Of a stretch of 64,000 nt of DNA, positions 1 to 8,109 are shown one piece after another (positions within the stretch are counted from its first letter, which is position 1; every line of letters begins with the position of its first letter). Under the pieces are notes generated by a model. It was not told the DNA's origin, did not search any database, and saw nothing but the letters and a program-made list of their open reading frames with translations. Both the position numbers and the translations under genes were made by a program. The stretch is from Flavobacterium piscis (GTDB lineage Bacteria > Bacteroidota > Bacteroidia > Flavobacteriales > Flavobacteriaceae), in assembly GCF_001686925.1 (NCBI RefSeq), contig NZ_LVEN01000010.1, positions 248,001 through 312,000 on the forward strand, read 5' to 3'.

Positions 1-1948
1 ATACGGTACAAAAAGCGGCAAACATGACTTTCAACTTACTGTAACAGGTGCTCCACAATGGCACAACCAAAGATCTACAATATCTACAATTGCTACTTAC
101 CAACAATACGGACGTAACAATGATCCAAACATCAGATACAATGCTGATAACGGATATTTGAATGGTGAAGAATATAACATCAGAAAAAATTACTACCACA
201 AACCTATTGCTTCGTTCAACTGGGATTATAAAATCAACGAAACTACAAAACTTTCATCTGTTCTTTATGCTTCTATGGGACGTGGTGCAGGAGCTAGTGC
301 AACTGGAGGAATTAAAGGAAAAGGATATAGTGATGCTATAGCTTTTAGAAGACCGGACGGTTTAGTAGATTACGATAAAATCGTAGCATATAACTCTGGT
401 ACACCAGTTACTATTGCAGGTCTTACAGGACCTCAACAAAGACAACAAATTAATGGTGTTTACCAAAATAGTTCTTACTTTAACTCAAGTTCAAATATTG
501 CGGATTACAATCCACAAACTAACATTAATACTACTGGTATCTCACAAACTTCATCTATCAACTCTCATGACTGGTTTGGTGCAGTAATCAACTTGAATAA
601 AAAACTATCTAATACATTAACTTTAGATTTTGGTTTTGACGGAAGAACTTACAAAGGATACCACTATACAGTTTTGAATAACTTATTAGGCGGAGGTGAG
701 TATTATGACAATTTTATTGCTGATCAAAAACCAACCGGTAGACGTTTAACTACAACTTATGATACAGATGTTCAATGGAATGTTTTTAAAAAGCCAGACT
801 ATGAGAAAATTTCTTTCAACAGTACTGGTAATGTAAAATGGTATGGTGTATTTACTCAATTAGAATACTCTAAAGATAATTTAACAGCATTTGTTCAGGG
901 AGCTATATCACAACAAGGTTACAAAAGAGAAGATAATTTTGTATACAAAACAACTGATCCATTATCTTCTACTCCGTACAAAAACGTTACAGGTGGAAAC
1001 GTAAAAGGTGGAGCTAACTACAACATCAACGAGAAACACAATGTTTTTGTGAATGCTGGATACTACTCAAGACAACCGTTCTTTAATTCAGTTTATCCAA
1101 ACAACAAATCTACAGTAAACCCTAACCTTACTAACGAGAAAATCATTGGATTTGAAGCTGGTTATGGTTTCCGTTCTAAATTCTTTAATGCTTCGGTAAA
1201 CCTTTACAACACAACTTGGAATGACAGGTACTTAAAAGGTAATGCACTTAATGCTTCAGCAACTATTCCTGCAAACTCAACTTATACAGAATTCGTAGGT
1301 CTTAACGAGGTTCACTCTGGATTTGAATTTGAAGGTAGCTCAAATATTACTGAAAGATTAAAAATCACAGGTATGTTCTCTTACGGAATCTGGGAATACA
1401 AAGGAAATGCTACTGTAAACGCTTACAACCAGGCAGACAATACACCAGTTGTAGGATATACTGCAGCAACTGTATACATGGACAAAGTAAAAGTAGGTGA
1501 CGCTGCACAACTTACTGCATCTTTAGGAGCTTCTTACGAAGTTGTAACAAGAGTAACTATCGACGCTAACTACAACTTTAATGACAAATTATATGCTGGA
1601 TTAAACCCGGTAAACTTTACATCTGCAACTAACAAAGGAGCTTTAGAATTACCTTCTTACGGTTTAATGGATGCTGGTTTCTCTTATAAAATGTTAGTAG
1701 GTAAGGACAAAGACAAATCGGTAAACTTCAGATTAAACGTAAACAACGTTTTTAATGAAATTTACATTGCTGAAGCAAGAACTAATACTTTTGCTGATGA
1801 TAATCTTCCTGTAGCTTCTGGACAACCAGCTGGCTCAAAAGGAACTTACGCTTCAAACGGAATGCTTTATGATGGAGTTGCTAACGTAAACACTGTATTC
1901 TTCGGATTTGGAAGAACATGGAACTTTACACTACGTTACGATTTCTAA
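1..1948 (+). CDS. TonB-dependent receptor, C-terminal part (5' end outside window)
   Basis: The reading frame is open from base 2, so the gene begins before the window; the TTG at 158 is internal. About 648 residues are visible. They are rich in alternating aromatic and polar strands typical of the outer-membrane beta-barrel, and end in RYDF, a C-terminal aromatic residue as expected for barrel insertion. The plug and any carboxypeptidase-like domain would lie upstream and cannot be checked. The family imports substrates across the outer membrane using TonB energy; no substrate can be inferred because the neighbours downstream are unrelated. A strong intrinsic terminator follows the stop within 30 bp, so this is the last gene of its transcript. 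Confidence 0.85.
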   Translation, partial: YGTKSGKHDFQLTVTGAPQWHNQRSTISTIATYQQYGRNNDPNIRYNADNGYLNGEEYNIRKNYYHKPIASFNWDYKINETTKLSSVLYASMGRGAGASATGGIKGKGYSDAIAFRRPDGLVDYDKIVAYNSGTPVTIAGLTGPQQRQQINGVYQNSSYFNSSSNIADYNPQTNINTTGISQTSSINSHDWFGAVINLNKKLSNTLTLDFGFDGRTYKGYHYTVLNNLLGGGEYYDNFIADQKPTGRRLTTTYDTDVQWNVFKKPDYEKISFNSTGNVKWYGVFTQLEYSKDNLTAFVQGAISQQGYKREDNFVYKTTDPLSSTPYKNVTGGNVKGGANYNINEKHNVFVNAGYYSRQPFFNSVYPNNKSTVNPNLTNEKIIGFEAGYGFRSKFFNASVNLYNTTWNDRYLKGNALNASATIPANSTYTEFVGLNEVHSGFEFEGSSNITERLKITGMFSYGIWEYKGNATVNAYNQADNTPVVGYTAATVYMDKVKVGDAAQLTASLGASYEVVTRVTIDANYNFNDKLYAGLNPVNFTSATNKGALELPSYGLMDAGFSYKMLVGKDKDKSVNFRLNVNNVFNEIYIAEARTNTFADDNLPVASGQPAGSKGTYASNGMLYDGVANVNTVFFGFGRTWNFTLRYDF

Positions 1949-1971
1949 TATTTAGAATCTAAATAAATACC

Positions 1972-2010
1972 AAAAAACGGCATTGACTTTTAGTCTTATG
2001 CCGTTTTTTT
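1972..2010 (+). terminator. Rho-independent terminator of the TonB receptor gene
   Basis: AAAAAACGGCAT and ATGCCGTTTTTT are perfectly complementary arms with a 14-nt loop and a T run. The element lies 23 bp after the receptor stop codon. Confidence 0.85.
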
Positions 2011-2024
2011 TATGCCTTTTTTGC

Positions 2025-2032
2025 TATATTTG
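2025..2032 (+). promoter_or_regulatory. Flavobacterial -7 box (TATATTTG) upstream of the small membrane protein
   Basis: TATATTTG fits TAnnTTTG and sits 21 bp before the ATG at 2054. I see no convincing TTG -33 box at the usual distance, because that position falls in the T tract of the preceding terminator. Confidence 0.5.
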
Positions 2033-2053
2033 TTTTAACAAAAAAATTAATTT

Positions 2054-2476
2054 ATGTACCATTTTCTACAAAAATTCCATTCTGGCTGGGCTTATTTAGC
2101 ACTTTTGCTTTTATTAGTTGCAGTTGTAAACGCTATCATTGGAGTAACGTCTAAGAAAGATTTTACCGCTAAAGACCGTAAAATTGCATTGTTTGCCTTA
2201 ATAGGAACTCACACTCAATTACTGATTGGAATACTACTTTATTTTGTTTCTCCGCTTGGAAAAGCAGCTTTTGGACAAATGTCTAACGCAGAACTAAGAT
2301 TAACTTCATTAGAACATCCATTAATCAATCTTATTGCTATTATTTTGATTACTATTGGATGGTCGAAACATAAAAAATTAATCAATAGCGAAGCTAAATT
2401 TAAAACTTTTGCTATTTATTACGGATTAGGATTATTGCTTATATTAAGTAGAATCCCGTGGAACTTATGGTTCTAA
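2054..2476 (+). CDS. Small four-helix membrane protein, cytochrome-b-like
   Basis: This 140-residue protein has four hydrophobic segments at about 13-32, 44-65, 87-103 and 119-137. Histidines lie at the membrane edges (H9, H53, H87), with an EHPLIN motif before helix 3. Homologues in Flavobacteriia are often labelled cytochrome B or hypothetical; I cannot confirm haem binding from sequence. It appears to be a monocistronic unit: a -7 box lies just upstream and a terminator just downstream. Function unknown. Confidence 0.7.
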   Translation: MYHFLQKFHSGWAYLALLLLLVAVVNAIIGVTSKKDFTAKDRKIALFALIGTHTQLLIGILLYFVSPLGKAAFGQMSNAELRLTSLEHPLINLIAIILITIGWSKHKKLINSEAKFKTFAIYYGLGLLLILSRIPWNLWF

Positions 2477-2487
2477 AAAAACCAATT

Positions 2488-2515
2488 AAAGCCCTAAAAT
2501 AATAGGGCTTTTTTT
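2488..2515 (+). terminator. Rho-independent terminator
   Basis: AAAGCCCTA and TAGGGCTTT are perfect arms around a short AT loop, followed by a T run. It lies 11 bp after the preceding stop codon. Confidence 0.85.
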
Positions 2516-2566
2516 ATCTCGGCATATTATTTGTACAAACTCCCCAAGTCTGAAAAAAAATAAAAA

Positions 2567-3064
2567 ATGAGAAGTAAAAAAAACATTATACTTACCAGCC
2601 TTACACTAACTTTTTTAAGTTGTTTTACCTATGTTATAAGTCAAACAAAACCAGCAACAGAGCCTAAACCTAAAAGTACACAGGATACGGTAAAAATGGT
2701 AAAACCGGACATACTTGCCATTCCAACTGATTCGGTTTTTACTGATAAAGGCTTAAAATTAAAACCTTATAAAAAAAACGCACACGCTTCTTACTACGCT
2801 GATCGTTTTAACGGAAAAAAAACAGCAAGTGGAGCACGATTCAGCAATAGTAAATATACCGCTGCACACAAAAAACTGCCATTTGGTACCAGAATAAAAG
2901 TAACAAATGAAGCTAACGGAAAATTTGTCATCGTAAAAGTAACAGATCGTGGTCCGTTTGTAAGAACAAGAGAACTTGATTTATCGAAAAGAGCTTTTAT
3001 GGAAATCACCAAGCACAAAGGAAGTGGCGCTATGAAAGTAACAATTGAAACTATAGTAGAATAA
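2567..3064 (+). CDS. RlpA-like double-psi beta-barrel protein, exported
   Basis: A signal peptide covers residues 1 to about 25 and is followed by a low-complexity linker. Residues 74-165 form the RlpA-type double-psi beta-barrel: ASYYADRF, TASGARF, AAHKKLPFGT and VTDRGPF are all visible. RlpA proteins bind or cleave glycan strands lacking stem peptides in peptidoglycan. No SPOR domain is present, so septal targeting is not evident. When aligned by spacing to the Pseudomonas RlpA active site (E120, D123, H131, D157 as I recall them), the equivalents here are A90, S93, H101 and D127: two acidic residues are missing. The protein may therefore be a non-cleaving binder. It is a single gene with its own terminator. 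Confidence 0.85.
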   Translation: MRSKKNIILTSLTLTFLSCFTYVISQTKPATEPKPKSTQDTVKMVKPDILAIPTDSVFTDKGLKLKPYKKNAHASYYADRFNGKKTASGARFSNSKYTAAHKKLPFGTRIKVTNEANGKFVIVKVTDRGPFVRTRELDLSKRAFMEITKHKGSGAMKVTIETIVE

Positions 3065-3082
3065 TAAAGACATTCTAAATGT

Positions 3083-3116
3083 AACCCGACAGGTTTTAAA
3101 ATCTATCGGGTTTGTT
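3083..3116 (+). terminator. Terminator-like hairpin of a dispersed repeat family
   Basis: AACCCGA and TCGGGTT arms enclose CAGGTTTTAAAATCTA. The same CCCGACAGGTTTTAAAA sequence recurs at 37012-37044, and a variant occurs at 47944-47977, so this is a repeated hairpin that may also serve as a terminator between convergent genes. Confidence 0.6.
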
Positions 3117-3148
3117 GTTTTATTTAAGTACCTAACAATTAGAAGAGA

Positions 3149-3604
3149 TTAAAGAAACTTTCTGATACTCATAATAATTCCGGTATGAATTCCTTCGTGA
3201 TAATTAACGAAATTTAAAGCATCATCAACATTTTTCAAATCAAAACCCATACTTGTGGTATATGCATTGTAATTAACAAAAATATTGGCTTCAAAATCTT
3301 TTATAGTTTGATTGAGAGTCGAAGATAGTAAGCCTCTTATTTCATCGACTTCTGATTGCGACACATCGCCTTCTGGTTTTGTTCCTTTAGAATATTTCGA
3401 TAAAAATTCATCAGAAACCTGTAAAGGCAAACCTGATAATTTATAAACTAAAACCTGTTGTGAAGCAATGCAATGCGCAATATTCCAAATCAGGTTATTA
3501 TTAAATCCTGACGGGATTTTATTTAATTGTTCTAAGGAATGATGATCTAAAATCTTTAACAGAATTTCTCTAATGGTTTTCTGTACTTCAAAAACTGAGT
3601 TCAT
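3149..3604 (-). CDS. DinB-like family protein
   Basis: This 151-residue helical protein carries the metal-binding histidine triad of the DinB/YfiT four-helix fold: H44 in NIAHCIASQQ, and H136 and H140 in HEGIHTG near the C-terminus. Members are metal-dependent enzymes, including bacillithiol or other thiol transferases, but most are uncharacterised. It is transcribed convergently with the RlpA-like gene and divergently from the ArsC-like gene, and appears monocistronic. The substrate cannot be inferred. Confidence 0.85.
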   Translation of the reverse strand: MNSVFEVQKTIREILLKILDHHSLEQLNKIPSGFNNNLIWNIAHCIASQQVLVYKLSGLPLQVSDEFLSKYSKGTKPEGDVSQSEVDEIRGLLSSTLNQTIKDFEANIFVNYNAYTTSMGFDLKNVDDALNFVNYHEGIHTGIIMSIRKFL

Positions 3605-3681
3605 AATTTTATTTTTTTTCTAAAATTAGTCATTTTTCAGTTTTAAATGGATTTTCTTTGTAGTCTCTTAAATTAAAAAAC

Positions 3682-4035
3682 ATGAATAAAATATACTATT
3701 TGGCTTCTTGCGATACGTGTCGCAAAATCATCAAAAGCTTGCCCAAAGATAATGATCTGGTTTTTCACGATATCAAACAAAATCCCATTACTGAAGCTGA
3801 ACTGGAGGAAATGCACAAACTTGCCGGAAGTTACGAGGCTTTATTTAGCAAGAAAGCGCAATTATATAAATCAATGGATTTGAAAAACAAATCTTTGACT
3901 GAGGACGATTATAAAAAATACATCTTAGAACATTACACGTTTATCAGTCGTCCGGTTTTTATTATTGATGAAAAAATTTACATTGGCAATACGCAACCTG
4001 TGACATTACAGGTGATGAAAGCTTTAGAAAAATAA
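3682..4035 (+). CDS. ArsC/Spx-fold thioredoxin-like protein
   Basis: The 117 residues match the length of the ArsC/YffB family. The N-terminus is MNKIYYLASCDTCRK, with C10 and C13 forming a CxxC motif. The family RPVFIID motif lies near residue 90, followed by IGNTQP. ArsC proteins reduce arsenate with glutathione or glutaredoxin, while Spx-type relatives are regulators and YffB-type relatives bind glutathione. No arsenic resistance genes are adjacent, so arsenate reductase activity is only one possibility. The gene is probably monocistronic, with the start chosen at the only plausible ATG. Confidence 0.85.
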   Translation: MNKIYYLASCDTCRKIIKSLPKDNDLVFHDIKQNPITEAELEEMHKLAGSYEALFSKKAQLYKSMDLKNKSLTEDDYKKYILEHYTFISRPVFIIDEKIYIGNTQPVTLQVMKALEK

Positions 4036-4047
4036 AGTACTAAAATG

Positions 4048-4200
4048 CCCGGGTTTGCGTTAGGGATTACTTCACTATAATTTTATTTTATTTTAGTGTT
4101 CAGTGAACTTCGTTTGAAGCGGAAATCCTTTTTTTGAGCTTTTTCTGCTCAAAAAAAGATTGGGAGCGGATAGCCCGGTCCGCTGCGGCGGAAACGCCCA
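4048..4200. ncRNA. Putative structured RNA or repeat element, copy 1
   Basis: This gene-free stretch has strong potential secondary structure. CGGGTT at 4050 can pair with AGCCCG at 4172. A hairpin with 11-bp arms (TTTTTTTGAGC and GCTCAAAAAAA) covers 4129-4157, and a third hairpin TCCGC/GCGGA lies at 4179-4192. A second copy at 39682-39798 shares three sequence blocks in the same order: TTTGCGTkAGGGAT, GATAGCCCG and ACGCCCA. It may correspond to a known flavobacterial motif such as Flavo-1; I cannot confirm this. The strand of any transcript is unknown. Confidence 0.5.
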
Positions 4201-4227
4201 AGAACTAAAACGCCGGTGGTGAAAAAA

Positions 4228-4343
4228 GTTAGCCACAAATTGCACAAATTTTCACAAATTTCATTCTTTTTTAATTTGAATTCTAAAAATATTTTCAAAG
4301 TTAGCCTGGAAAAAATTTGTGGAAATTTGTGGAATTTACTGTA
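4228..4343. repeat. Dispersed palindromic repeat (GCCACAAATT family)
   Basis: GCCACAAATTgcacaaattt at the left is matched by AAATTTGTGG-type sequence at the right (4312-4336), forming a long imperfect inverted repeat. Relatives occur at 18727-18831, 35926-36071, 47724-47876, 50139-50325 and 52758-52955. Together with the structured element just upstream it fills the 403-bp gap before the YicC gene. Confidence 0.65.
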
Positions 4344-4411
4344 AAAAAACTTTACACAAAGCTGACTTTAACAGATTAGCGATTTAAAACTCAAGACTGC
4401 AAAGTTTTATT

Positions 4412-4419
4412 TATCTTTG
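4412..4419 (+). promoter_or_regulatory. Flavobacterial -7 box (TATCTTTG) of the yicC-gmk group
   Basis: TATCTTTG followed by CGCC matches TAnnTTTG and lies 19 bp before the ATG at 4439. A clear -33 TTG is not seen. Confidence 0.6.
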
Positions 4420-4438
4420 CGCCTTTATACTCAATTAT

Positions 4439-5299
4439 ATGATACAATCTATGACAGGGTTTGGCAAAGCTTCTTTGCAATTGCCTACAAAAAAAATTAC
4501 CGTTGAAGTAAAATCCTTAAATAGTAAAGGTTTAGATTTAAACGTAAGAATGCCGTCGCTTTATCGCGAGATGGAACTTGGTTTAAGAACTCAAATCTCT
4601 ACAAAACTGGAAAGAGGGAAAATTGATTTCGGGATTTACATTGAAAGTACTTCTGAACAAACTTCGACGAAAGTAAATGTACCTGTTGTAAAAAACTACA
4701 TTGCTCAGCTTAGAGAAGTTTATCCTGGCGCTGACGAAACTGAATTGATGAAAATGGCCGTTCGTATGCCAGATACGCTAAAAACGGAACGTGAGGAAAT
4801 CGATGAAAACGATTGGGAACAAATTCAGGTGATTATTGAAGAGGCTTTACAAAACATTTTGACTTTTAGAAAAGATGAAGGTGAATCTCTGGAAAAAGAA
4901 TTCAACTTAAGAATTGGAAATATTCGTCAATACATGAACGATGCTTTGGCTCTTGATCCGGAACGTGTTCAGGCGATAAAAGACCGTTTGCAAACTGCAA
5001 TTTCTGAATTGAAAGTGAATGTGGATGAAAATCGTTTCGAACAGGAATTGATTTATTACCTTGAAAAACTGGATATTACGGAGGAGAAAGTGCGTTTAAC
5101 AAATCATTTGGATTATTTCTTAGAAACGATTAAAGGCACTGAAGCTAATGGTCGTAAATTAGGTTTTATTACTCAGGAAATGGGTCGCGAGATCAATACC
5201 ATGGGTTCTAAATCAAATCACGCTCAAATGCAGAAGTTGGTGGTGATGATGAAGGATGAATTGGAAAAGATTAAAGAACAGGTTTTGAATGTGCTTTAA
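4439..5299 (+). CDS. YicC/YloC family endoribonuclease
   Basis: The 286-residue protein has the family N-terminus MIQSMTGFGKAS and the diagnostic C-terminal block GRKLGFITQEMGREINTMGS followed by the usual MKDELEKIKEQVLNVL end. YicC proteins are manganese-dependent endoribonucleases that clamp RNA, and act in small-RNA turnover in E. coli. It is followed by gmk in the same direction, an order common in Bacteroidota, so the two are probably cotranscribed despite 95 bp of repeat DNA between them. Confidence 0.93.
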   Translation: MIQSMTGFGKASLQLPTKKITVEVKSLNSKGLDLNVRMPSLYREMELGLRTQISTKLERGKIDFGIYIESTSEQTSTKVNVPVVKNYIAQLREVYPGADETELMKMAVRMPDTLKTEREEIDENDWEQIQVIIEEALQNILTFRKDEGESLEKEFNLRIGNIRQYMNDALALDPERVQAIKDRLQTAISELKVNVDENRFEQELIYYLEKLDITEEKVRLTNHLDYFLETIKGTEANGRKLGFITQEMGREINTMGSKSNHAQMQKLVVMMKDELEKIKEQVLNVL

Positions 5300-5391
5300 A
5301 AAAGCAATATGCTTTAAGCTATAGGCTATAAGCAGGAATAAAAGCATCAAATTAAAGCTTAAAGCGTAATGCTTAAAGCCTAAAGCATATA
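5300..5391. repeat. Irregular TAAAGC-rich repeat between yicC and gmk
   Basis: About 90 bp contains many copies of (T)AAAGC and their complement GCTTTA, for example GCTTAAAGCGTAATGCTTAAAGC. The copies can pair with each other. It is a minor intergenic repeat; no gene is visible. Confidence 0.55.
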
Positions 5392-5394
5392 TTA

Positions 5395-5970
5395 ATGAAC
5401 AAAGGAAAATTAATTGTTTTCTCAGCACCGTCTGGATCAGGAAAAACAACTATAGTAAGACACTTACTTGGGAAGGAAGATTTGAATTTAGAATTTTCGA
5501 TCTCGGCAGCTTCACGCGACCCACGCGGAGAAGAAGAACACGGAAAAGATTATTATTTTATTTCGCTGGAAGAATTCAAAAAACACATTAAAGCCGAAAA
5601 TTTCCTGGAATGGGAAGAAGTGTATCGTGATAATTTTTACGGTACTTTGAAAGCCGAAATCGAACGTATCTGGGCTTTGGGCAAAAACGTAATTTTTGAT
5701 ATTGATGTTGCCGGCGGACTACGTATTAAACATAAATTTCCGGAGCAGACTTTGGCTGTTTTTGTAAAACCTCCAAGTGTCGACGAACTAAAACGCAGAT
5801 TGAAGGAACGTTCTACTGAAAGTGATGACAAAATCAATATGCGTATTGCAAAAGCTTCTGTTGAGTTGGCTACTGCACCTCAGTTTGACACGATTATAAA
5901 AAATTACGATTTAGATACTGCCAAAGAAGAGGCGTATCAATTAGTGAAAGCTTTTGTAAATAAAGACTAG
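5395..5970 (+). CDS. gmk: Guanylate kinase
   Basis: Gmk catalyses ATP-dependent phosphorylation of GMP to GDP in the cytoplasm. The P-loop SGSGKTT is at about residues 14-20. The GMP-binding region follows, with SAASRDPRGEEEHGKDYYF (S..TR..R.GE..G.DY of the family) and EWEEVYRDNFYGT. The lid region KRRLKERSTESDDKINMR is also present. Length (191 aa) is normal. It is downstream of the YicC gene and upstream of the DoxX and nadD genes on the same strand. Confidence 0.97.
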   Translation: MNKGKLIVFSAPSGSGKTTIVRHLLGKEDLNLEFSISAASRDPRGEEEHGKDYYFISLEEFKKHIKAENFLEWEEVYRDNFYGTLKAEIERIWALGKNVIFDIDVAGGLRIKHKFPEQTLAVFVKPPSVDELKRRLKERSTESDDKINMRIAKASVELATAPQFDTIIKNYDLDTAKEEAYQLVKAFVNKD

Positions 5971-6045
5971 AAACTTCATAAAATCAATACTTTTTTAGAA
6001 AAACAGCCGTTAGCTTTTGATGTAACCGCTATTAATATCTGTACT

Positions 6046-6468
6046 ATGATTAATTTATTTGAAATAAAAAGAAACGAAAACTATCTAAGCATCATTATTC
6101 TTGTCATTAGAGTATTGATCGCATCATTGATGATTTCACATGGATTATCCAAACTAAATATGCTTTTAGCCGGAGGTGACATTCAGTTTCCTGACCCGCT
6201 TGGAGTAGGAAAAACAGCTTCGTTGACTCTTGCCGTTTTTGCAGAAGTAATTTGTTCATTTTTTATCTTCCTTGGTTTAGCCACAAGACTGGCGACTTTG
6301 CCATTAATAATTACAATGCTCGTTGCTGTATTTGTTATTCATAGTGCCGACCCAATAGATGTAAAAGAAATGGGAATTTTATATTTGCTGTTTTATGTAC
6401 TTCTTTTGGTAACCGGAAGTGGTAAATTCTCTATTGATTATTTGATTTCAAAAAAGAATCGATACTAA
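6046..6468 (+). CDS. DoxX family membrane protein
   Basis: This 140-residue protein has four predicted membrane helices (about 14-37, 55-78, 81-100 and 109-126). The DoxX features R22, SHGLSKL in the first loop and GLATRLATLPL between helices 2 and 3 are present. DoxX proteins are integral membrane proteins, some linked to thiosulfate oxidation or redox control; most are uncharacterised. It sits between gmk and nadD on the same strand. No specific function is inferred. Confidence 0.88.
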   Translation: MINLFEIKRNENYLSIIILVIRVLIASLMISHGLSKLNMLLAGGDIQFPDPLGVGKTASLTLAVFAEVICSFFIFLGLATRLATLPLIITMLVAVFVIHSADPIDVKEMGILYLLFYVLLLVTGSGKFSIDYLISKKNRY

Positions 6469-6535
6469 ATTATTTAATACCACTGCTTAATTTGAATGTA
6501 ATGACTAGCATTTGAATTATGAAAAAACCTCTTTT

Positions 6536-7141
6536 ATGAAGATAGGCCTTTATTTCGGAACGTATAATCCCATTCATGTTGGCCACTTAATTATTGCCAA
6601 TCATATGGCGGAGTTTGCCGATTTAGATCAGATTTGGATGGTTGTAACGCCACATAATCCGTTAAAGAAGAAATCTACTTTATTAGACGATCACCAGCGT
6701 TTAGAAATGGTGCATTTAGCTACAGAGGATTATCCAAAAATTAAACCTTCGGATATTGAGTTTAAATTACCTCAGCCTAATTATACGGTGAATACTTTGG
6801 TTCATTTGCATGAAAAGTACCCAACGCATGATTTCTCCTTAATTATGGGCGAAGACAATCTGAAAACGCTTCATAAATGGAAAAACTACGAAGTACTTTT
6901 AGAGCACTACGAAATTTATGTTTATCCAAGACTGGAAGACAAAACACAAACCGGTGAAACTTTAGAAGAAGAACCTAATACTTTAAAATCGCATCCCAAT
7001 ATTCATATTATTGATGCGCCAATTGTAGAAATTTCGGCTACTTTTATTCGAAAAAGCATAAAAGAAGGAAAGAATATTCAACCGCTTTTACCTCCAAAAG
7101 TTTGGGAATATATTGATCACAATAATTTTTATAAGAAATAA
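6536..7141 (+). CDS. nadD: Nicotinate-nucleotide adenylyltransferase
   Basis: NadD joins nicotinate mononucleotide and ATP to give nicotinate adenine dinucleotide in NAD+ biosynthesis. The nucleotidyltransferase motif GTYNPIHVGHL lies at residues 7-17, giving the (T/H)xGH signature, and the C-terminal ISATFIRKSIKEG motif is present. I chose the ATG at 6536, which places the motif at the usual position; an in-frame TTG at 6512 would add eight unconserved residues. Length is 201 aa. The stop codon is followed directly by the ATG of the next gene. It is a chromosomal housekeeping copy and lies on the opposite strand from the NAD+/ADP-ribose island that starts 1 kb further on. Confidence 0.95.
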   Translation: MKIGLYFGTYNPIHVGHLIIANHMAEFADLDQIWMVVTPHNPLKKKSTLLDDHQRLEMVHLATEDYPKIKPSDIEFKLPQPNYTVNTLVHLHEKYPTHDFSLIMGEDNLKTLHKWKNYEVLLEHYEIYVYPRLEDKTQTGETLEEEPNTLKSHPNIHIIDAPIVEISATFIRKSIKEGKNIQPLLPPKVWEYIDHNNFYKK

Positions 7142-7846
7142 ATGCATTTCTCCGCTTCGATTTTTTATCCAAAGAAATCCAGACAATTTGACTTTACTTT
7201 GTCTGAAAAGCTAACTTACTATTCTTTAACTGCAATTATTTCATATACCTTATTGCTTGTTTTTATTGAAAAATCATTTGGATATGATATTTCAGAATAT
7301 ACATATTCTTTACTTATAATTCCTTTTATAACTTATATCATTGGGGGCGCCATTCGTTTAAACGAATATGAAAATTTAAATGGTCATTTTATAGGAAGTA
7401 TGTCTTTTGAAGATGACTTTTTACTTATGGAATCAAAGGAATATTTATACAATAAAATTGAAGATTTAATTGTATTTGGAAATTCTTACTCTGGCCAAAG
7501 AAATGAAAACACACGATCTGGCCCGATGTACAGTAACGGAGTACATAACTCAATTTCTTTCGTTTATGATGATCAAAAAATTTTCAGAAATTTTAAATTA
7601 GATTCCGAAAGACATATTGATGAATTGCAATCAGCTTTATTGAATATCATTACCAATGAAAAAATCCCATATCAAAGAAAATATCTAAATTTTATAAATT
7701 CAGAATATCGTTCATTCATGAAATTTGAACTTTTTATTGCAAAATTGATTAAAGAAAAAAGGATGGAATGTACAGAAGGATTACTTTTTATAGGATACGA
7801 TTCTGATGAAGAAGCAAAAGAATTGAGAGCAAAATATTGCTGCTAG
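7142..7846 (+). CDS. Unrecognised protein with two membrane helices
   Basis: I do not recognise this 234-residue protein. Two hydrophobic helices lie at about 28-46 and 55-72 and are followed by a soluble domain of about 160 residues, probably cytoplasmic. The ATG begins at the base after the nadD stop codon, implying translational coupling. A terminator closes the group. The ending CC and the charged tail EEAKELRAKYCC are unusual for a membrane protein but suggest no function. Confidence 0.75.
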   Translation: MHFSASIFYPKKSRQFDFTLSEKLTYYSLTAIISYTLLLVFIEKSFGYDISEYTYSLLIIPFITYIIGGAIRLNEYENLNGHFIGSMSFEDDFLLMESKEYLYNKIEDLIVFGNSYSGQRNENTRSGPMYSNGVHNSISFVYDDQKIFRNFKLDSERHIDELQSALLNIITNEKIPYQRKYLNFINSEYRSFMKFELFIAKLIKEKRMECTEGLLFIGYDSDEEAKELRAKYCC

Positions 7847-7861
7847 ATAATTACAAAAACG

Positions 7862-7890
7862 AAAGCCTGAATTTAAATTTCAGGCTTTTT
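7862..7890 (+). terminator. Rho-independent terminator closing the nadD group
   Basis: AAGCCTGAA and TTCAGGCTT are perfect arms with a short AT-rich loop and a T run. It is 16 bp after the preceding stop codon. Confidence 0.88.
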
Positions 7891-7918
7891 CTTTCTGTAA
7901 TAAATTGATTTTTAGAAT

Positions 7919-8085
7919 CAGCTCCAGAGGAGCGTAATATCTATAGCTAAAATATAAAGTTGGAGTTAAAGCTCCAGCGGAGCGATATTCGCTTTATAGG
8001 TTAATTGCCAATATATCACCCCGATGGGGGTTCTCTTAAAACAATCTTTAAAATGCTATAAAGATATCATCCCTCTGGGATTTAT
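7919..8085. repeat. Cluster of short GGAGC/CGGAG palindromic repeats
   Basis: The palindromic cores GCTCCAGAGGAGC, GCTCCAGCGGAGC, CCCCGATGGGG and TCCCTCTGGGA are spaced by AT-rich TATA.. stretches. Relatives lie at 11498-11577 and 36800-36949. This resembles REP-type intergenic repeats. No coding sequence is seen. Confidence 0.7.
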
Positions 8086-8109
8086 TAGTCCAACTTATAA
8101 TCAGATTCT

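Noticed and set aside
5300..5391. CRISPR-like array
   Set aside because: Repeat units are 5-6 bp, irregular and without spacers of constant length; no cas genes are present.
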